64,000 nucleotides of DNA from Liolophura sinensis (GCF_032854445.1 NC_088295.1:66991058-67055057); one strand, 5' to 3'. Positions 35,601 through 45,942 are shown, counted from the stretch's first letter. Notes: generated from the letters alone by a model not told the origin. Numbers and translations: made by a program.

Positions 35601-36840
35601 GAAAGAAAAACAAAAGAAGACGGAGGCGCAAAAATAAAGGTGTGTAGGGAAAGTTTTGAATGGGTAAGGTAACACATTATTGCTGAACTCTTATTCGGCG
35701 GTCAGATTTAAGTTTGGAGAAAACCGCAGACCCAACAAAGCACAGCCTCTCGCCAGTTAACTGAACCAGCCAGCTCTGGATTCGAACTACGGCCGTGCAG
35801 TACTGGAAGCTGACTTTACCTCATGTGACTATTTTCAAAGGATTACATATGATAAGGAAAATTTGTAACAGTATTTCAACCAGTCTGAATTACTGTATTT
35901 ACTATAGAGCGTTGTGTAGCGTTATACTGAGTTTAGTTTGAAAATCAACAAAATTCATCCTAAACATTTGCAGTACGCTTCCACGTGGTCTGTAACTGGG
36001 TTCATGGCTGCTATATTGGTACACGTGTAAGATAGCCTACTTTTCCTTGCTTTGAAATAGCTGAAAGAAAAATTGGTTATCCTTCACAAATAGACAGGTG
36101 AAAAAAAAAATTCCCAAAGTAAGCTGCGCGAGTTTTGATGTGCAAAACGTCCAGACTCCTGTGGACTGAGAAAAACAGGTAAGCGTAAGGGAGTACCTCA
36201 TCTGGTTTGACGGTGATGGAAATTGCGTTAGTTGATGTGGTTAGAGGGGCGAGTGTGGTTATCTGGTTATGGTTTGCAGGAGTACTACCACCTGCTGATT
36301 ACCCCAACCATCTGGTCTACGGCCATCTGGTGCCAGGGAATCCAGCAGTAGCCTCCCTGGAGGGACAACACTGCTGGTTCAAACCGAAGAGCTTTCCTTC
36401 CCACTTTGCCTCCAGCCGGTGTTTATTTTCTTGGGCCGCTAAGGGACGCCCACACGAGTAACGATACACTCAGCAGCTATCTGAAATCAGGCCTCTCCAT
36501 TGAAATCTCATCGCTGGTAATAACCTCCGTTGCCTTTGTGCTTTGGTAAAGGTTTCTTTTTGTCTACGTTACAGGGAAGAGAGGTAAACGTTCCCTTGGG
36601 AAGAACTCGAAACGTTTGTGCAAACATCATCTGATAGACAGCTGCGCATGGCCGCAGTGTAACTTCTCCTGTCCAAAGCTGAGGAACCCGTTCACCGATG
36701 AAGAGATGGACTTCATCGACTTGTTGATGCAGTTCGGCTTGGACGTCTCCAGCATTGCCAACGCTTTGGGTATGGATATGGAGACTCTGCAATCAATGGA
36801 CCACGACGTTCTGATGCAAATGCTGACTCAGCAAACATAG
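15138..36840 (+). CDS. NOTUM: Notum, palmitoleoyl-protein carboxylesterase (13 coding exons)
   Basis: Secreted alpha/beta-hydrolase that removes the palmitoleate group from Wnt proteins at the cell surface and so dampens Wnt signalling (known for the family). Joined exons: 15138-15405, 24502-24554, 24871-24966, 26786-26846, 27111-27166, 27558-27660, 27987-28175, 29683-29780, 30221-30359, 30768-30815, 32344-32487, 35509-35639, 36575-36840. They give about 550 residues. Visible: hydrophobic signal peptide (about 1-20); conserved TCNDG...AG block (about 80-90); GGWFCF loop (108-113); nucleophile motif GSSAGG with Ser213; FDEAQ with Asp319; PACLSH with His365; and the cysteine-rich C-terminus. 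These match the Ser-Asp-His triad of human NOTUM. N-glycosylation sequons include NKT near 76 and NVS at 353-355. All junctions keep frame except exon 1/2, which is one base short as written. The length is close to the vertebrate protein plus a basic insert. Confidence 0.97.
18100..18665. repeat. Minisatellite in Notum intron 1, 51-bp unit
   Basis: About 11 copies around TATGCATCGCTGTTCCCTGA and ATCCGTTACACC..GGCGGTTGTG. The unit is 51 bases (17 codons), so frames stay open through the array; degenerate copies run on to about 18800. No sign of real coding use. Confidence 0.9.
19376..19445 (-). repeat. tRNA-like fragment in Notum intron 1
   Basis: In reverse it shows TGTAGCTGAGATATTGC and a B-box match GGTTCAAATCC (19395-19385). 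It does not fold convincingly as a tRNA by eye. Probably a SINE head remnant. Confidence 0.3.
21640..22070. repeat. Minisatellite in Notum intron 1, about 54-bp unit
   Basis: About eight copies of CTACTAACCCCGGATGCATA, then CATTCCTCAACCGCGTAAAC and ATCCATATACAC, with spacing of 53-54 bases between copies. Confidence 0.9.
24502..24554 (+). CDS. NOTUM: Notum coding exon 2
   Basis: Encodes YYIRKAFGSSKWIIFLE, aligned with YYLKESRGSRRWLLFLE of vertebrate Notum. It follows a T-rich tract and AG at 24500-24501 and ends at donor gtaagc 24555. The first base, A, must complete a GG from exon 1 to keep frame. The exon ends in phase 1. Confidence 0.93.
24871..24966 (+). CDS. NOTUM: Notum coding exon 3 (GGWFCF loop)
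   Basis: Encodes the GGWFCFDQTSC motif, then RERWLNMKSYMTSRMWPEVKK. The tryptophan in GGW aligns with the conserved pocket residue of human NOTUM, and two cysteines match the family pattern. Acceptor CAG ends at 24870; donor gtaag starts at 24967. The exon enters and leaves in phase 1. Confidence 0.95.
26251..26367 (+). mobile_element. 5'-truncated SINE in Notum intron 3
   Basis: Body from CTTGGGTTTCCCCCGGGCTC through CATAATGCTGTCCGCCG to an (AAAT)n tail. It lies between exons 3 and 4 of Notum. Confidence 0.85.
26616..26674. repeat. (AT)n microsatellite in Notum intron 3
   Basis: About 29 AT repeats, followed by TTTTACAGTACGGTGTAAAA, which recalls the SINE end motif. Confidence 0.95.
26786..26846 (+). 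CDS. NOTUM: Notum coding exon 4
   Basis: Encodes KGILSWDPEENPYYFYSNM plus a split Val. The acceptor at 26785 is chosen over one five bases further on because only it restores the vertebrate spacing between WPxxxxG and GILS. It would be worth confirming, since both acceptors share an A/G-rich context. Donor gtaagt starts at 26847. Confidence 0.9.
27111..27166 (+). CDS. NOTUM: Notum coding exon 5
   Basis: Encodes YIPYCSSDSWTGSIKNPK, the conserved IPYCSSD segment of the family. Acceptor TTCCAG ends at 27110; donor gtaag starts at 27167. The exon starts in phase 2 and ends in phase 1. Confidence 0.95.
27360..27422 (+). mobile_element. Decayed SINE tail in Notum intron 5
   Basis: GCGAAATAATCTTGAGTATT, AAAGCCAACCAAATT and ACAAATAAATAAAG keep the order of the SINE end. 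Confidence 0.5.
27558..27660 (+). CDS. NOTUM: Notum coding exon 6 (ends inside the catalytic Ser codon)
   Basis: Encodes SFSFMGSLIIEEV, then LILAGS and the first two bases (AG) of Ser213, the nucleophile of the G-x-S-x-G motif. The codon is completed by C at 27987 in exon 7. Acceptor TTTCAG ends at 27557; donor gtaag starts at 27661. Confidence 0.95.
27987..28175 (+). CDS. NOTUM: Notum coding exon 7 (AGGTGVLMN, GLADSGWFLDN)
   Basis: The largest catalytic-core exon. It completes Ser213 and encodes AGGTGVLMNLDRV, the highly conserved VRGLADSGWFLDN segment and CAPTEGIRRGI. The local base composition is more GC-rich than the introns. Donor gtaag starts at 28176, and the exon ends in phase 2. Confidence 0.96.
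28480..29340. repeat. Minisatellite in Notum intron 7, 28-bp unit, split by a SINE
   Basis: Unit GTTGCAAACATGGTATTGTA+GGTATTAC, best preserved at 28610-28760 where several copies are nearly identical. The array resumes after the SINE at 28962-29131 and fades by about 29340. Confidence 0.92.
28962..29131 (+). mobile_element. SINE inserted into the 28-bp minisatellite of Notum intron 7
   Basis: A 5'-truncated copy with CATAATGCTGGCCACCG, AGTGAAATATTCTTGAG and an AAATAAATAAA tail. The 11-bp sequence GAAAGATGGTG flanks it on both sides (28951-28961 and 29132-29142), a target-site duplication made from minisatellite sequence. Confidence 0.9.
29683..29780 (+). CDS. NOTUM: Notum coding exon 8
   Basis: Encodes LWQGQVPEDCRRQYRDEPW, then RCYFGYRMYPTLR, aligned with the FFGYKVYPTLR segment of vertebrate Notum. 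Acceptor CACAG ends at 29682; donor gtaagt starts at 29781. It begins in phase 2 and ends in phase 1. Confidence 0.95.
30221..30359 (+). CDS. NOTUM: Notum coding exon 9 (catalytic Asp319)
   Basis: Encodes PVYIVQYLFDEAQIT with Asp319 of the triad, followed by WRFIHEVGNEMKKTLQNV. Acceptor CTACAG ends at 30220; donor gtgagt starts at 30360. It carries part of an N-glycosylation sequon (NVS) split over the next junction. Confidence 0.95.
30768..30815 (+). CDS. NOTUM: Notum coding exon 10 (catalytic His365)
   Basis: A 48-base exon encoding AVFAPACLSHILLTK. His365 in CLSH corresponds to the triad His of human NOTUM. Acceptor TTTTTCACAG ends at 30767; donor gtaag starts at 30816. It ends in phase 2, as does exon 11. 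Confidence 0.95.
31203..32352. repeat. Minisatellite of Notum intron 10, 53-bp unit, ending inside exon 11
   Basis: About 21 copies of TGAGTGGCAAACTTAAGTGA, GGTGTAACCATATTTTGATA and TCCTCCTATTGAG (53 bases). The last copy (32291-32343) keeps the 53-base period and ends at the exon 11 acceptor; the next TGAGTGGCA is the start of exon 11 itself. Copies near the exon are more diverged than those at 31250-32000. Confidence 0.95.
32344..32487 (+). CDS. NOTUM: Notum coding exon 11 (symmetric, flanked by minisatellites)
   Basis: A 144-base exon encoding EWQKTAVNGVTLAQSIYCWE, then a segment with a second Cys (LQCPLVRQR) and SKAVRKSS. It starts and ends in phase 2, so skipping would keep frame. The acceptor tag at 32341-32343 and the first nine exon bases lie inside the last unit of a 53-bp tandem repeat. 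The donor gtgag at 32488 leads into the 42/48-bp arrays. Confidence 0.95.
32690..33475. repeat. Minisatellite of Notum intron 11, 42-bp unit
   Basis: Near-identical copies of TGTCAGTTTATGTGAATGGA, then CTAGTATGTCAGCTGAGCAG and TG. Homogeneous, which suggests recent expansion. Since 42 is a multiple of three, long open frames appear by chance. Confidence 0.95.
33570..35110. repeat. Minisatellite of Notum intron 11, 48-bp unit
   Basis: About 30 copies of GTGAATTGAGCAGTTTATCA, GCTGAGCAGTATGTCAGTTT and AGCAGTAC. The 42-bp unit is the same sequence with a net loss of six bases, so both arrays share an origin. Edges decay toward 35300. Confidence 0.95.
35509..35639 (+). CDS. NOTUM: Notum coding exon 12 (highly basic insert)
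   Basis: Encodes NVAGKVEMPLGDDPVGTKAA followed by residues 440-462, of which 19 of 23 are Lys or Arg. The tract continues into exon 13 (KRGKRSLGKNSKR). Vertebrate Notum has a shorter loop at this place. Acceptor ATAAG ends at 35508; donor gtgtgt starts at 35640, a weaker match than the others. Frame continuity supports both. Confidence 0.88.
35736..35815 (-). mobile_element. tRNA-like SINE head fragment in Notum intron 12
   Basis: In reverse it contains TAGTTCGAATCCAGAGC (B box near 35787-35778) in a context similar to the element at 12703-12930. No tail is recognised. Confidence 0.4.
36575..36840 (+). CDS. NOTUM: Notum coding exon 13 (C-terminus and stop)
   Basis: Begins after TTACAG at 36574. 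It encodes the end of the basic tract, then the conserved cysteine-rich block HHLIDSCAWPQCNFSCP and the C-terminal helix region FTDEEMDFIDLLMQFGLD. TAG stop at 36838-36840. It aligns well with the vertebrate C-terminus (LVDSCPWPHCNPSCP). Confidence 0.96.
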
Positions 36841-37930
36841 TGACGGCGCTAGCAAAAGCACCGTTAGTTATAATTGCACAAGGGGTATATCAGGGTACGC
36901 GCTTCTTGGGATATAAGGGATAGGGCCGTTGTGAGACTACCGTACTTCATCTCTGTCTCCTTTGTTTCCCCTAAGACAAACTGTGGATCCATACTGTGAG
37001 ACACGAGATTTCAAAAGAATGACAGTTGGTGTTTTTGTTTAAATCTTTATGTAATACAGGTCGAATTTTCACTTTTCTCGGAATATGATTTCAAGACAAG
37101 CTGTAATAATAATAGAAGAAAAATAATATGGTTCCTTATTCTGAAATAAAGAAACAAAGAATATGCATGTGCATATTCCAGCAATTTGTCCCCCGCTTTA
37201 CATGAGGACTTCACGAGCCAATCTCTAAGAGCTTGAAAAACAAAACTGCATCGGAACATTTGAGCATATTCTTGATGAACAACTTACCTATAGATACAAA
37301 CTTTCAAGAGAGCTTTTATCAGCAGGTAATCCCAATCGTACTTCTTAAGATTTGAGAAATTATTGATGATTATGTATGATCTTAAAATGTCATGTGTGAA
37401 AACATCGCCTGGGATTTGATCGACTCTTGGTGGTAGACTGCGAAAATAAGTTCATATCATCCCTTATCGTGCATAAAGTTTTGAACTAGAAAAGTAAGGA
37501 TTTCCTTTAAGTGGAAAAAAATCGGCCAGAACACTCAACCTTAAGCTTTTTACAGAGTATAACAGTGACACGAGTTCTTGAATTACTCACAGACCGGTTT
37601 GATACCACGGGTGCTATACGAATGCCAATCCAATAGAGGCAGCGAATGTCCTGAAGTGTAAGGGCATTCTGTACCACAGGGATACTTATGTTTTAAGACA
37701 GCATCACTTGCATGTGTGTCATATGTCACGTGATTGCTGACGATCCGCTACGTTAACCAGGGTAAAACAATGTAACTTCTTCATTGTCTTTATGGTATTA
37801 TGGTGTTGTTACTATGTTTGACAAAATGTGCTAAATATTTCTCCACGGAAACGGGTCAAATGTTTTTTATGTCTTTGATTGTTGTGCTACATTGTTATAT
37901 AAGTTATTAAATCGTTTAGTTTAGAATGTT
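36841..37930 (+). other. Notum 3' flank / probable 3' UTR
   Basis: No ORF of note. Candidate poly(A) signals are AATAAA at 37145-37150 and ATTAAA at 37906-37911. Which is used cannot be decided from sequence. Confidence 0.45.
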
Positions 37931-39795
37931 GTAGAGTCGACATGGTTGTTCTTGTTTTGGGCATAATATGTTGACCTTTTGTGTGAATAGGACTGATGCT
38001 GACGAATGACAAACTCTATTAGATGATATGAATATCATGTCATAACACAGGTCAAAGAACTGTTGGGGGTCAATTTGTATATAAGATTGTATGAAGTCTT
38101 ACTCTCAGCAGTCAGTCCATGGTGTCTGTTAACATTTGTGTAAGGAAAATCATGTCAGAAAAGGCTTGAAATCAATCTTGTTGGCAGAACAATAAGCAAC
38201 AGATCACTAGCAGTGGGAAAGAATTATTCTAAAACTGTTCAGGTAACATTTAAGTAGTGTTTTCATTCACTGTTGTACGGTCTCAGTTTATAGTTTATTT
38301 TATTCACGAAAACTTGCTTGCGACTTTTTTTGGTTATCATATCGGATATGTACAATACGGATTATCCAGGGATTGCTTATTGCGAAGGACAAGCTTAAAA
38401 TGTTAAGTGTGAAAAATGTGACTGGGTTTTCAGTTGAATATGGAACATTTGCGACTGGATGGATTGAATTGAGTCCTTGTCTTTTTAATCTTTATAAATC
38501 GCACTATTTACAGAAAACAAGATATACCTCAAACCCTTCAGCAAGTGGTTAAATAATAATTATATCATCATACAAAATGTCATCCTAGTTTTTGTACAGG
38601 TTGTTTGATACTCACGTGGCGCCTTTGAGGAGTTTACCTGTTTCGTATGTTTATACTGTTGTATAGCGGTATTAAAATCGTTTCACGACAGTTATTTACT
38701 ACCTCTTTGGTGAGGTTTGTAGTGCGGCGATGATTGTACGTATGCCAGTCGGTAGACGGACACAGGGGTAATTTGGCAAAAACAGCCGCCTTGTTTTGGT
38801 ACATCAAGGTAACGGATACGACGATGTACTGTTAAGAAAACAACCGATGCGGCATCAAACAAGCCTGGTCTTCAGAACCCGAGACGAGCGATTCGGACCA
38901 GAACTTGTCTGTTTTCGTCCAAAGAGGCAAGGGTGAAAAGGATTCCATGGGTCTTAGCAAGGATATAAGATCACGCTTTACCCCTCAAAGTTGTTTCCTT
39001 TCCGATATACATTGTCAAGACCTTTAAGCTTTTGGGCTATGCCTTTCATTTAGCAAAGGGGAGCAGACGAGGAATCCTTTTCCCTAACACCGTGTTTCTT
39101 GTGCCAAGTGTTTATGTCTCCAGCTGGGGGAAATGGCTTGCTATAGTGGAAGACTGGCTAGTCACTTAGCAACATATGCCCTGGACGTCAGCTTTCTTAA
39201 GCATGCCATGTCATTTACTCACACTACAAAGAGTGAGAAAAATGCCAACAGAGTCTAAAATAAGCATAGACTTGTTTCATATTCCATATGTACATATATT
39301 CTCTGGGTAAATATAATAGAGTACCAAACAAATGATGAAATCAAGGCCTTTGCGTTTGTTCTTTAATGCTGTTGTTGTTTATTGTACATGAATGTAAACA
39401 GGTCGTCTGTGATCACTACGGCGTGCATTTGATCCATCTGCTAGCTCATTGTCAACGGTTCTTGCTATCTATAAGGCAAATCTGGTCGACTCTCTGTCAT
39501 CTGGCAGCAGGCCGTCAATTCCAGGCGTACCTCGGGAAGACAGCTCACAATGTTTATCTAGTTATTTGAGCAGCGTCCTTTGTGAAAAAATCAAATGGTA
39601 AATAAAACAAGTGATTATAAGTGGAGATGAATGCTGAAAAAAGAAAGAAACAATAGGAAAAGGAGTTACACAAAAGCATCGATACTGACTATTAAAAGTG
39701 TGTTTGCGCAGAAAGCCATGTTCACACAAAGTGATACGTTGTATCAATTTGTCGAATGCGACTATAACGGAATGAAACAAAGGCGATGCTGTTAA
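37931..39795. other. Intergenic, nothing recognised
   Basis: AT-rich between Notum and the SINE at 39796; only short chance ORFs. Confidence 0.5.
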
Positions 39796-40060
39796 ATTTA
39801 TTTATTTATCTGATTGGTGTTTTTACGCCATATAGAAGAATGTTTCACTTATACAACGACGGCCAGCATTATGGTGGGAGGAAACCGGGCGCCGCCCGGG
39901 GGAAACCCACGCCCATCCGCAGGTTGCCACCAGACCTTCTTACGACCGAAGAAGAGGCCAACTTGAGCTGGACTTGAACTCACAGCAACCGCATTGGTGA
40001 GAGGCTCCTTTGTCATTGCGCCGTGATGGCGTGCTAGTCCCCTCGGTTACGGAGGACCCC
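39796..40060 (-). mobile_element. Full-length SINE, minus orientation
   Basis: Reads in reverse from GGGGTCCTCCGTAACCGAGG near 40060 to the ATAAATAAATTTA tail near 39796. It includes the GTGAGTTCAAGTCCAGCTC B-box region and the CCACCATAATGCTGGCCGTC core. Confidence 0.88.
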
Positions 40061-41594
40061 GGAATAGTTGATTGGTTTGTGTCTCTCACTTAAGAAAGCC
40101 ATATTCCACATCGAGTTGGTACAGGTGTGCATAGTATGTGATTTTGATGTATACATCATTGCTTGATGCTCCGTCTACAGGCGAATATGACATATGCTGG
40201 TGTCTTCAGCATGGCGTTCCAGTGACAGCTCGCTATAAAACATTCGAAAGAAATCCTAAATTAAACAAAGCAACAAATTTACACAGTGCACAGTCATCAC
40301 AGATTGCTGACACGAACCCGTTGATTGCAAAGGCTTGCCTTTGCTGAAGTCAAGTTGAGAAATGTATTGTTCTATATATATACTGCTGTCATTCTGCCGG
40401 GGCTAACTTGCATCCATGTATAGTCAAGGTTACAAAAATTGGGAACAATAACTTCAGAAGTCACGCATGTCAAATCAGGGCTATATTAATTAGATCTGGG
40501 GTGTGCTCTTTACTAACCACACGGACAACCATTGATAGAATGATTTTTTTATAGTAACGTCAACGCGGAATTATCTTTTTCTTGTCCAGTTTAGGAGACA
40601 GTAAAATAGCTCATAAATCGCTAGGCTCTGCAACAGTTATATCCCCTGGGGCTTTAGGGGTTGTCTAAACATTGTGTAAAATCGCCCTAATGGATAAGTG
40701 AAAAGTTGCAATTAAACATATTTTATTACATTTTAATGGTATAGTATACACTACTTGAATACTGGTAACATTTATGCGCCAAGAACATCTGGCAGATGAA
40801 ACTCTGCCCTGGCTAATACTTATATGCTGAAACTCCATGAATGGCTCTACCTACAGGTCTTAATAAAGCTTGTTTAACGTAGAAAGGTAAGACCTCAAGT
40901 AGGGTCCTATACAGAATTGCCTTGAAAGGCAAAACAGAGATTTCAGACTCCCACTGATGTTTGTACAATCGCGATGGCTTTCTCACAAATAATTCAGTTG
41001 AATGGGATCGGGGCTATAATCTCAGCAACCCACCTATAACTGCACACAGGTGTAATATATATACACTGTTTGAGTAACAAATATGGAAAGGCTTGACCCC
41101 AAACGCCTTTTAAACAAACTTCATGATTCTGATAATCCTCGCTGTATTTGAGAATGTCGTCAGGATGCAGAAGAAAAAAAGTTATCGCATTTATACTAAT
41201 TCATTTATCAGTTAAGACGCCTTAGGTGGAGCCGAACACGTGTTCTATAATTCTTCAGGTAAGGTATTGAAACTCTGTCTTCTTAAACTCTGGATTCTGT
41301 GATTTTTTGTAGTTAAGGTGTGAGTAATCTATTTTGAGCTGGGATTCCAACAACTTTACCTACGTCTATTTACGTCTCACTTGTGTGCTAATTCCTCAAG
41401 CCTTAAAATAGCTTGCATCTGGAAAACGTCTTACTATATATGTGTGAAATACGACTTGAAAATCTGAAGAAAGATTATATGGTTGGTTTGTGATGGCTAG
41501 GCTTCAGGTCGTCAACTGACAGCATTTCGCACGGATATCAACTAATGAAACAAGTGGGGAATTAACCAATATGGAGATGGTGCGCCTTGATATG

Positions 41595-41634
<40 letters not shown>

Positions 41635-43225
41635 TGTCTGTCTGTCTGTCTGTCTGTCCCAAACTTCTGTCTTTTCAACTTTGTACGTGATGGATATGGA
41701 AATGTGGCCAAAAATTGCAGTTAATGAAGCCTGGGCAGGTGTAAGGAAAAGAAAAGAGAAAAGAAAAAATTGCCAAGACAAAGTTTACACAAAATGGAAA
41801 GCATAGGCGTATTACCAATGAACATGCCATCTGAATAATATAAGCCTTCGAGCTGATGTGTACCATGTATTCAACAGTAGTGTAGCAATTCATGAATTGT
41901 AAGAGATTTATCGCCGAATTAACCCAGATAAATTGAGTAGACTGATATAATAAAGACACAAATCGAGTTTATTCCATGACATACCAATGATTGAAGTTTC
42001 TGCGTTCAACCAAAAGAGCAGAGATTTTTGGGGAAAATTCCACATTCGCTAATGAAATCACGTTTGTTTTATTTATATTCCAAGAATAGCCCAAATCATT
42101 GCGCTTTAGTAAATATTGCACTCGTATATCTGTGTTATTAATTTGTTGAAATGATATTAAAGTTTGAAATAAGTTACAATGCGACCTGTTTTATAACGGT
42201 AACACGTACCCAGACGAGGGTGATATTTTGTGAAAGGTAATTTTTGGGCTGTTCTGAAATAATAGCAAATATTCGATTGGATTTGCGCTCATCGATTTTT
42301 ATCTCAAAAATCTTCGTTAGCAGACAACATTGAATTTGAAATTTCAATGAATTCTACAAAACTATTTCGTACTCATTTACATAAGACTCGATTTCTGTAG
42401 TCTTAGTGTTAAATGGTCCACTGTATACTTAGGAGATGTCTTAGATGAAACTTCAATATCGCCTAACTCTTATCAAAGTGCGGTCGCCAGAACGGCATTT
42501 CCCGGCATTTCTTAGTCCACTTTTGCAAACAGTCCGTACATCGGGCCAAATTTTTGGGTGACTAATAGACATGAAATTACTGTCACACATTTATTTACGT
42601 AACATCAAAATGTGAACACATTTGAAACAGTGCGGAGAGATTCTCATCAGGCCTTACTTCCTGAATATGAAAACAGTGCTAAGCGTTGTTTGATTCCACG
42701 AGACAGTTAATGAAAGTTACATGAGGTGGACGTCGTGACAGTTCTGCTGGAATAGTTGTACAGACTCTGTGGTTACACGATTGCATTTTCAGGTAAATTA
42801 GGTAGTATGCACAGTTGTTGTGACAAGTTGCGGTTTGTTCTTTTGGCTGCCAAGTGCCATGGTATTTTATAACAAAATGGCGCCCAGACGAGCACATGCT
42901 GTTTACAAAAAAGTCTAATGCTTTCACTCAAGAGGCCTAAATTAGAAAAGTAGCTCGCCTATGATTTTTTAATAGCTAACTGTTGAGAGGGTGGTTGTGT
43001 GGTGGATGGCGATTCTATATCTACATGGTAAGTAATCGCAATGATACTTTTTCGGCCCAGTGTTGATATATTTTATATTCATAGTGGATGAGGCAGCGAG
43101 AGGTATAGGTAAGTGTGATCTGGTTCCTTTTATTTTTCTGTTTCAGACCCCTCTCGAAAGGGGAGGGCTGGACGATTGATGCACTTTACCATATCCGTAA
43201 GTCTTGAGGTATTTGCACTTTTGAT
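40061..43225. other. Intergenic, nothing recognised except the TG microsatellite
   Basis: No ORF above about 95 codons and no gene-like splice pattern seen. Confidence 0.5.
41601..41658. repeat. (TG)n(TCTG)n microsatellite
   Basis: About 16 TG repeats followed by about six TCTG repeats. Confidence 0.95.
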
Positions 43226-43320
43226 GATTTATTGATTGATTGACCAATTGATTGATTTACTTCAATTGGTTTTAACACCGTAGGCCTACTCGAGAATATC
43301 TCACTTATATATGACAGCGA
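43226..43320 (-). mobile_element. Decayed SINE tail
   Basis: Carries the GATTGATTGAC repeats, TTGGTTTTAACACCG and CTCGAGAATATCTCACTTAT, a worn version of the SINE 3' end in reverse. Confidence 0.55.
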
Positions 43321-43555
43321 TAAATATATGTGAGGAGTTGAAAACACCGGAGTGCCTGAGGCGAACCTTAGTTATAAATAAGTGCAACGAACTTCGAAAC
43401 AGAGGCAAATTATTCGCCGAGTGAGATCAAATTCAATACCATATGGTGAAAGGCAAGAGATTTCTAACGATTTAATGCTAGATGCCTGCTAATTACCTTC
43501 AAGGCACCAGTAGCACAGTATATTCGCGGCAATTTGGAGCGTCTTCGGTGCAATG

Positions 43556-43690
43556 TTAATTTATTTATGACATTGGTGTTTAACGCCCTACTCAGCCATT
43601 TTTCATACGTATATACAAACGATTGTGGTTAGTTTTATGGGTGGAGGAAACCGGAGTTCCGGTGGAAAACCACCAACCAATAACGTGTGA
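43556..43690 (-). mobile_element. Decayed SINE fragment
   Basis: Contains ATTGGTGTTTAACGCCCTAC and a GGAGGAAACCGG block in the family order but with many changes. Confidence 0.65.
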
Positions 43691-43831
43691 TATTTTGGTC
43701 TTATCGGTGGAAGGCGAGGGATCTCCAGCGACCGTCATGTAAGCCCACATAGAAGAGCACATAGGTTATATACATGTTTAACTAACAAAGGTTGATACCG
43801 ACTTACTGGCTCCAGTATCGCACAACTCACT

Positions 43832-43973
43832 AATTTATTTTGTTTGTTTGATTGGTGCTTTACATCGGAATCAAGAATATTTCGCTTTTAAACGACGGCA
43901 GCCAGCATCATGGTGGGAGGAAACAGGACAGAGCCTGGGGGAAACCCACGATCATCCACAAGTTGCTGGAGGA
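43832..43973 (-). mobile_element. SINE fragment, minus orientation
   Basis: In reverse: body with CCACCATGATGCTGGC and GAATATTTCG-type core, and a tail of AAACAAACAAAATAAA. The head is absent or decayed beyond 43973. Confidence 0.8.
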
Positions 43974-45871
43974 ACCATGATGTGGGCTTAAACTGTCTTA
44001 GACTTAAGTTAGACTTAGTTCCAGGTGCAAAACAGTTTACTGCATTAAAATTGTGACTTACCTCATATGAAATATTATTTTAATAGGAGGAGTTGCCTTG
44101 TATTTTCATAACAAAATTGAAATAAAAGCGTTTAAGATCAGAAATAATATCTCACGTTAAGACTAAATGTGACCAACGGAAGCTTCGTGATCTTGGGGTC
44201 ATGAACAACACCCAGCGATAGCCGGATCCGGATTCAGGGAAATATATGTAGGCTTATACACGACGACAATTGCTTGCCGTTCTCTAGAACTCGTTATATC
44301 TCCCGTCCAGCGAGTGTCGAATCCAAAAATGACTCAAGAATGTCTACTGTACTATCGACAATTGCTATAAACGACAGAAGTCTTTGACGATGCCTTGCAC
44401 TACAGAGGAATGGACAGATATGTTAAGCCTCAAACGACTTGCGCCTTGCCGTACTTTTGTCATGTAGGCGAGCCGCGATATGACAATAAGCATGTCTGGG
44501 ATAGCAACATCAAGAGCCTGGCTTCTGCTCAACTGTAAAATATGGAATGTTATAGAAGTCTGCTTGGGTCTGAGTGATACCACATCCTCTACTATACACA
44601 CAACTGGACCGCTACCATCAACAAAAAACTTGCTAACTAAAGCCATAGGGCGCTGATTGCTAGTTATTGCCACCTGCACGCCTTTGATCTCGCCGCGCCT
44701 GCATGGTTATTATTGAGAACAATGAAAAAGCTGCAATTTATACCATCCTCTTCTAAAGTAAAACCAACTTAGTGTTCTGCGAGGTCTGCACTAGGCGAAC
44801 CTCCAGTTTATTACAACGAATATTAGTAAAGGACTTATGTTTTCCATACAACGGTCCATCTTGAAGATGAAAGCAATCCAACCAGACATAAATATAACTC
44901 ATGTTGAACTATTTGTACTCGAGCGCCAAATTATACACAGTATATGGAAACCAGACAGCTGTGAGACAGCCAACATTATGATTAACATTATAAACCTGTT
45001 TATTGTTTTAGCGTCTATTGTTTAGCAATATAACGTACATAAATGACAATAAGACATATGGTACAAGAGAAAAGTCGTGAGAGCAGGTAACTGTATCTCG
45101 GAAGATTTAAACTCTTGTGACCGCACAGGATACAAATTTAAAATTTTCACAAACACATTTCCTAACACATTCTGGCATCTCTTAAGGTATTTCTTTAAGA
45201 TTCTGTCCTATTTTCGTATACTTTCAGACACTTTCTTGGTTCTTTTGTCGTTTTGGGAATTGGTCTTGTGATTATTGCCCTGGAACATCCTTATTGGTTG
45301 ATGGCTGGTATACAGACGTCTGTTTCGACGCATAGATTTACACATCTACATTACATATGAGATATTTACGACATATGAGATGATACATTGCCCTGTATAT
45401 TGTATGATGACTCGGATTAGTGATTTTATAACGGTGACAACTTGTACATATAAGAGATCGGAAACGATGTTAAGTCACACTTAACCGCACAATGTATATT
45501 TGGTGCTCCAGGAGAAGACGGCGTGTAGTCAGCCCACGTGAAATTTGCCTATATTTGGACACTAAAATGAAATATTCTTGTTATAAATATTAACGTATTG
45601 GACGATATATTGTATAAAGCGAACTTTTGACATGTCTGTGGAGTAAAAAAAGTGGTTACGTAAATAAATTTGTCTGTACTATATTATACTCCGCTATGTA
45701 CTTGTTACTTACTGTAAACGCTTCACTTGACCTATATATGTGATATCACTACGCGGTTAGACGTTGGCGCAGTTTCCGAAAAGTTTAAATCGTAAAGATT
45801 TTTTCCGCTATTTTTACATAAGGCATTTATGGGATAAATATGATATGAAATTCGTGATAGGATAGGATATG

Positions 45872-45942
45872 AAACTCGAGTAGTAGTTTTCATTTCTTCC
45901 TCACCAGACGCTCGGAACAAATGAAAACTACTACTCTCGTTT
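45872..45942. repeat. Short hairpin, 24-bp arms
   Basis: Arms 45872-45895 and 45919-45942 are near-perfect inverted copies around AGTAGTAGTTTTCATTT. The loop is 23 bases. No gene is nearby. Confidence 0.7.
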
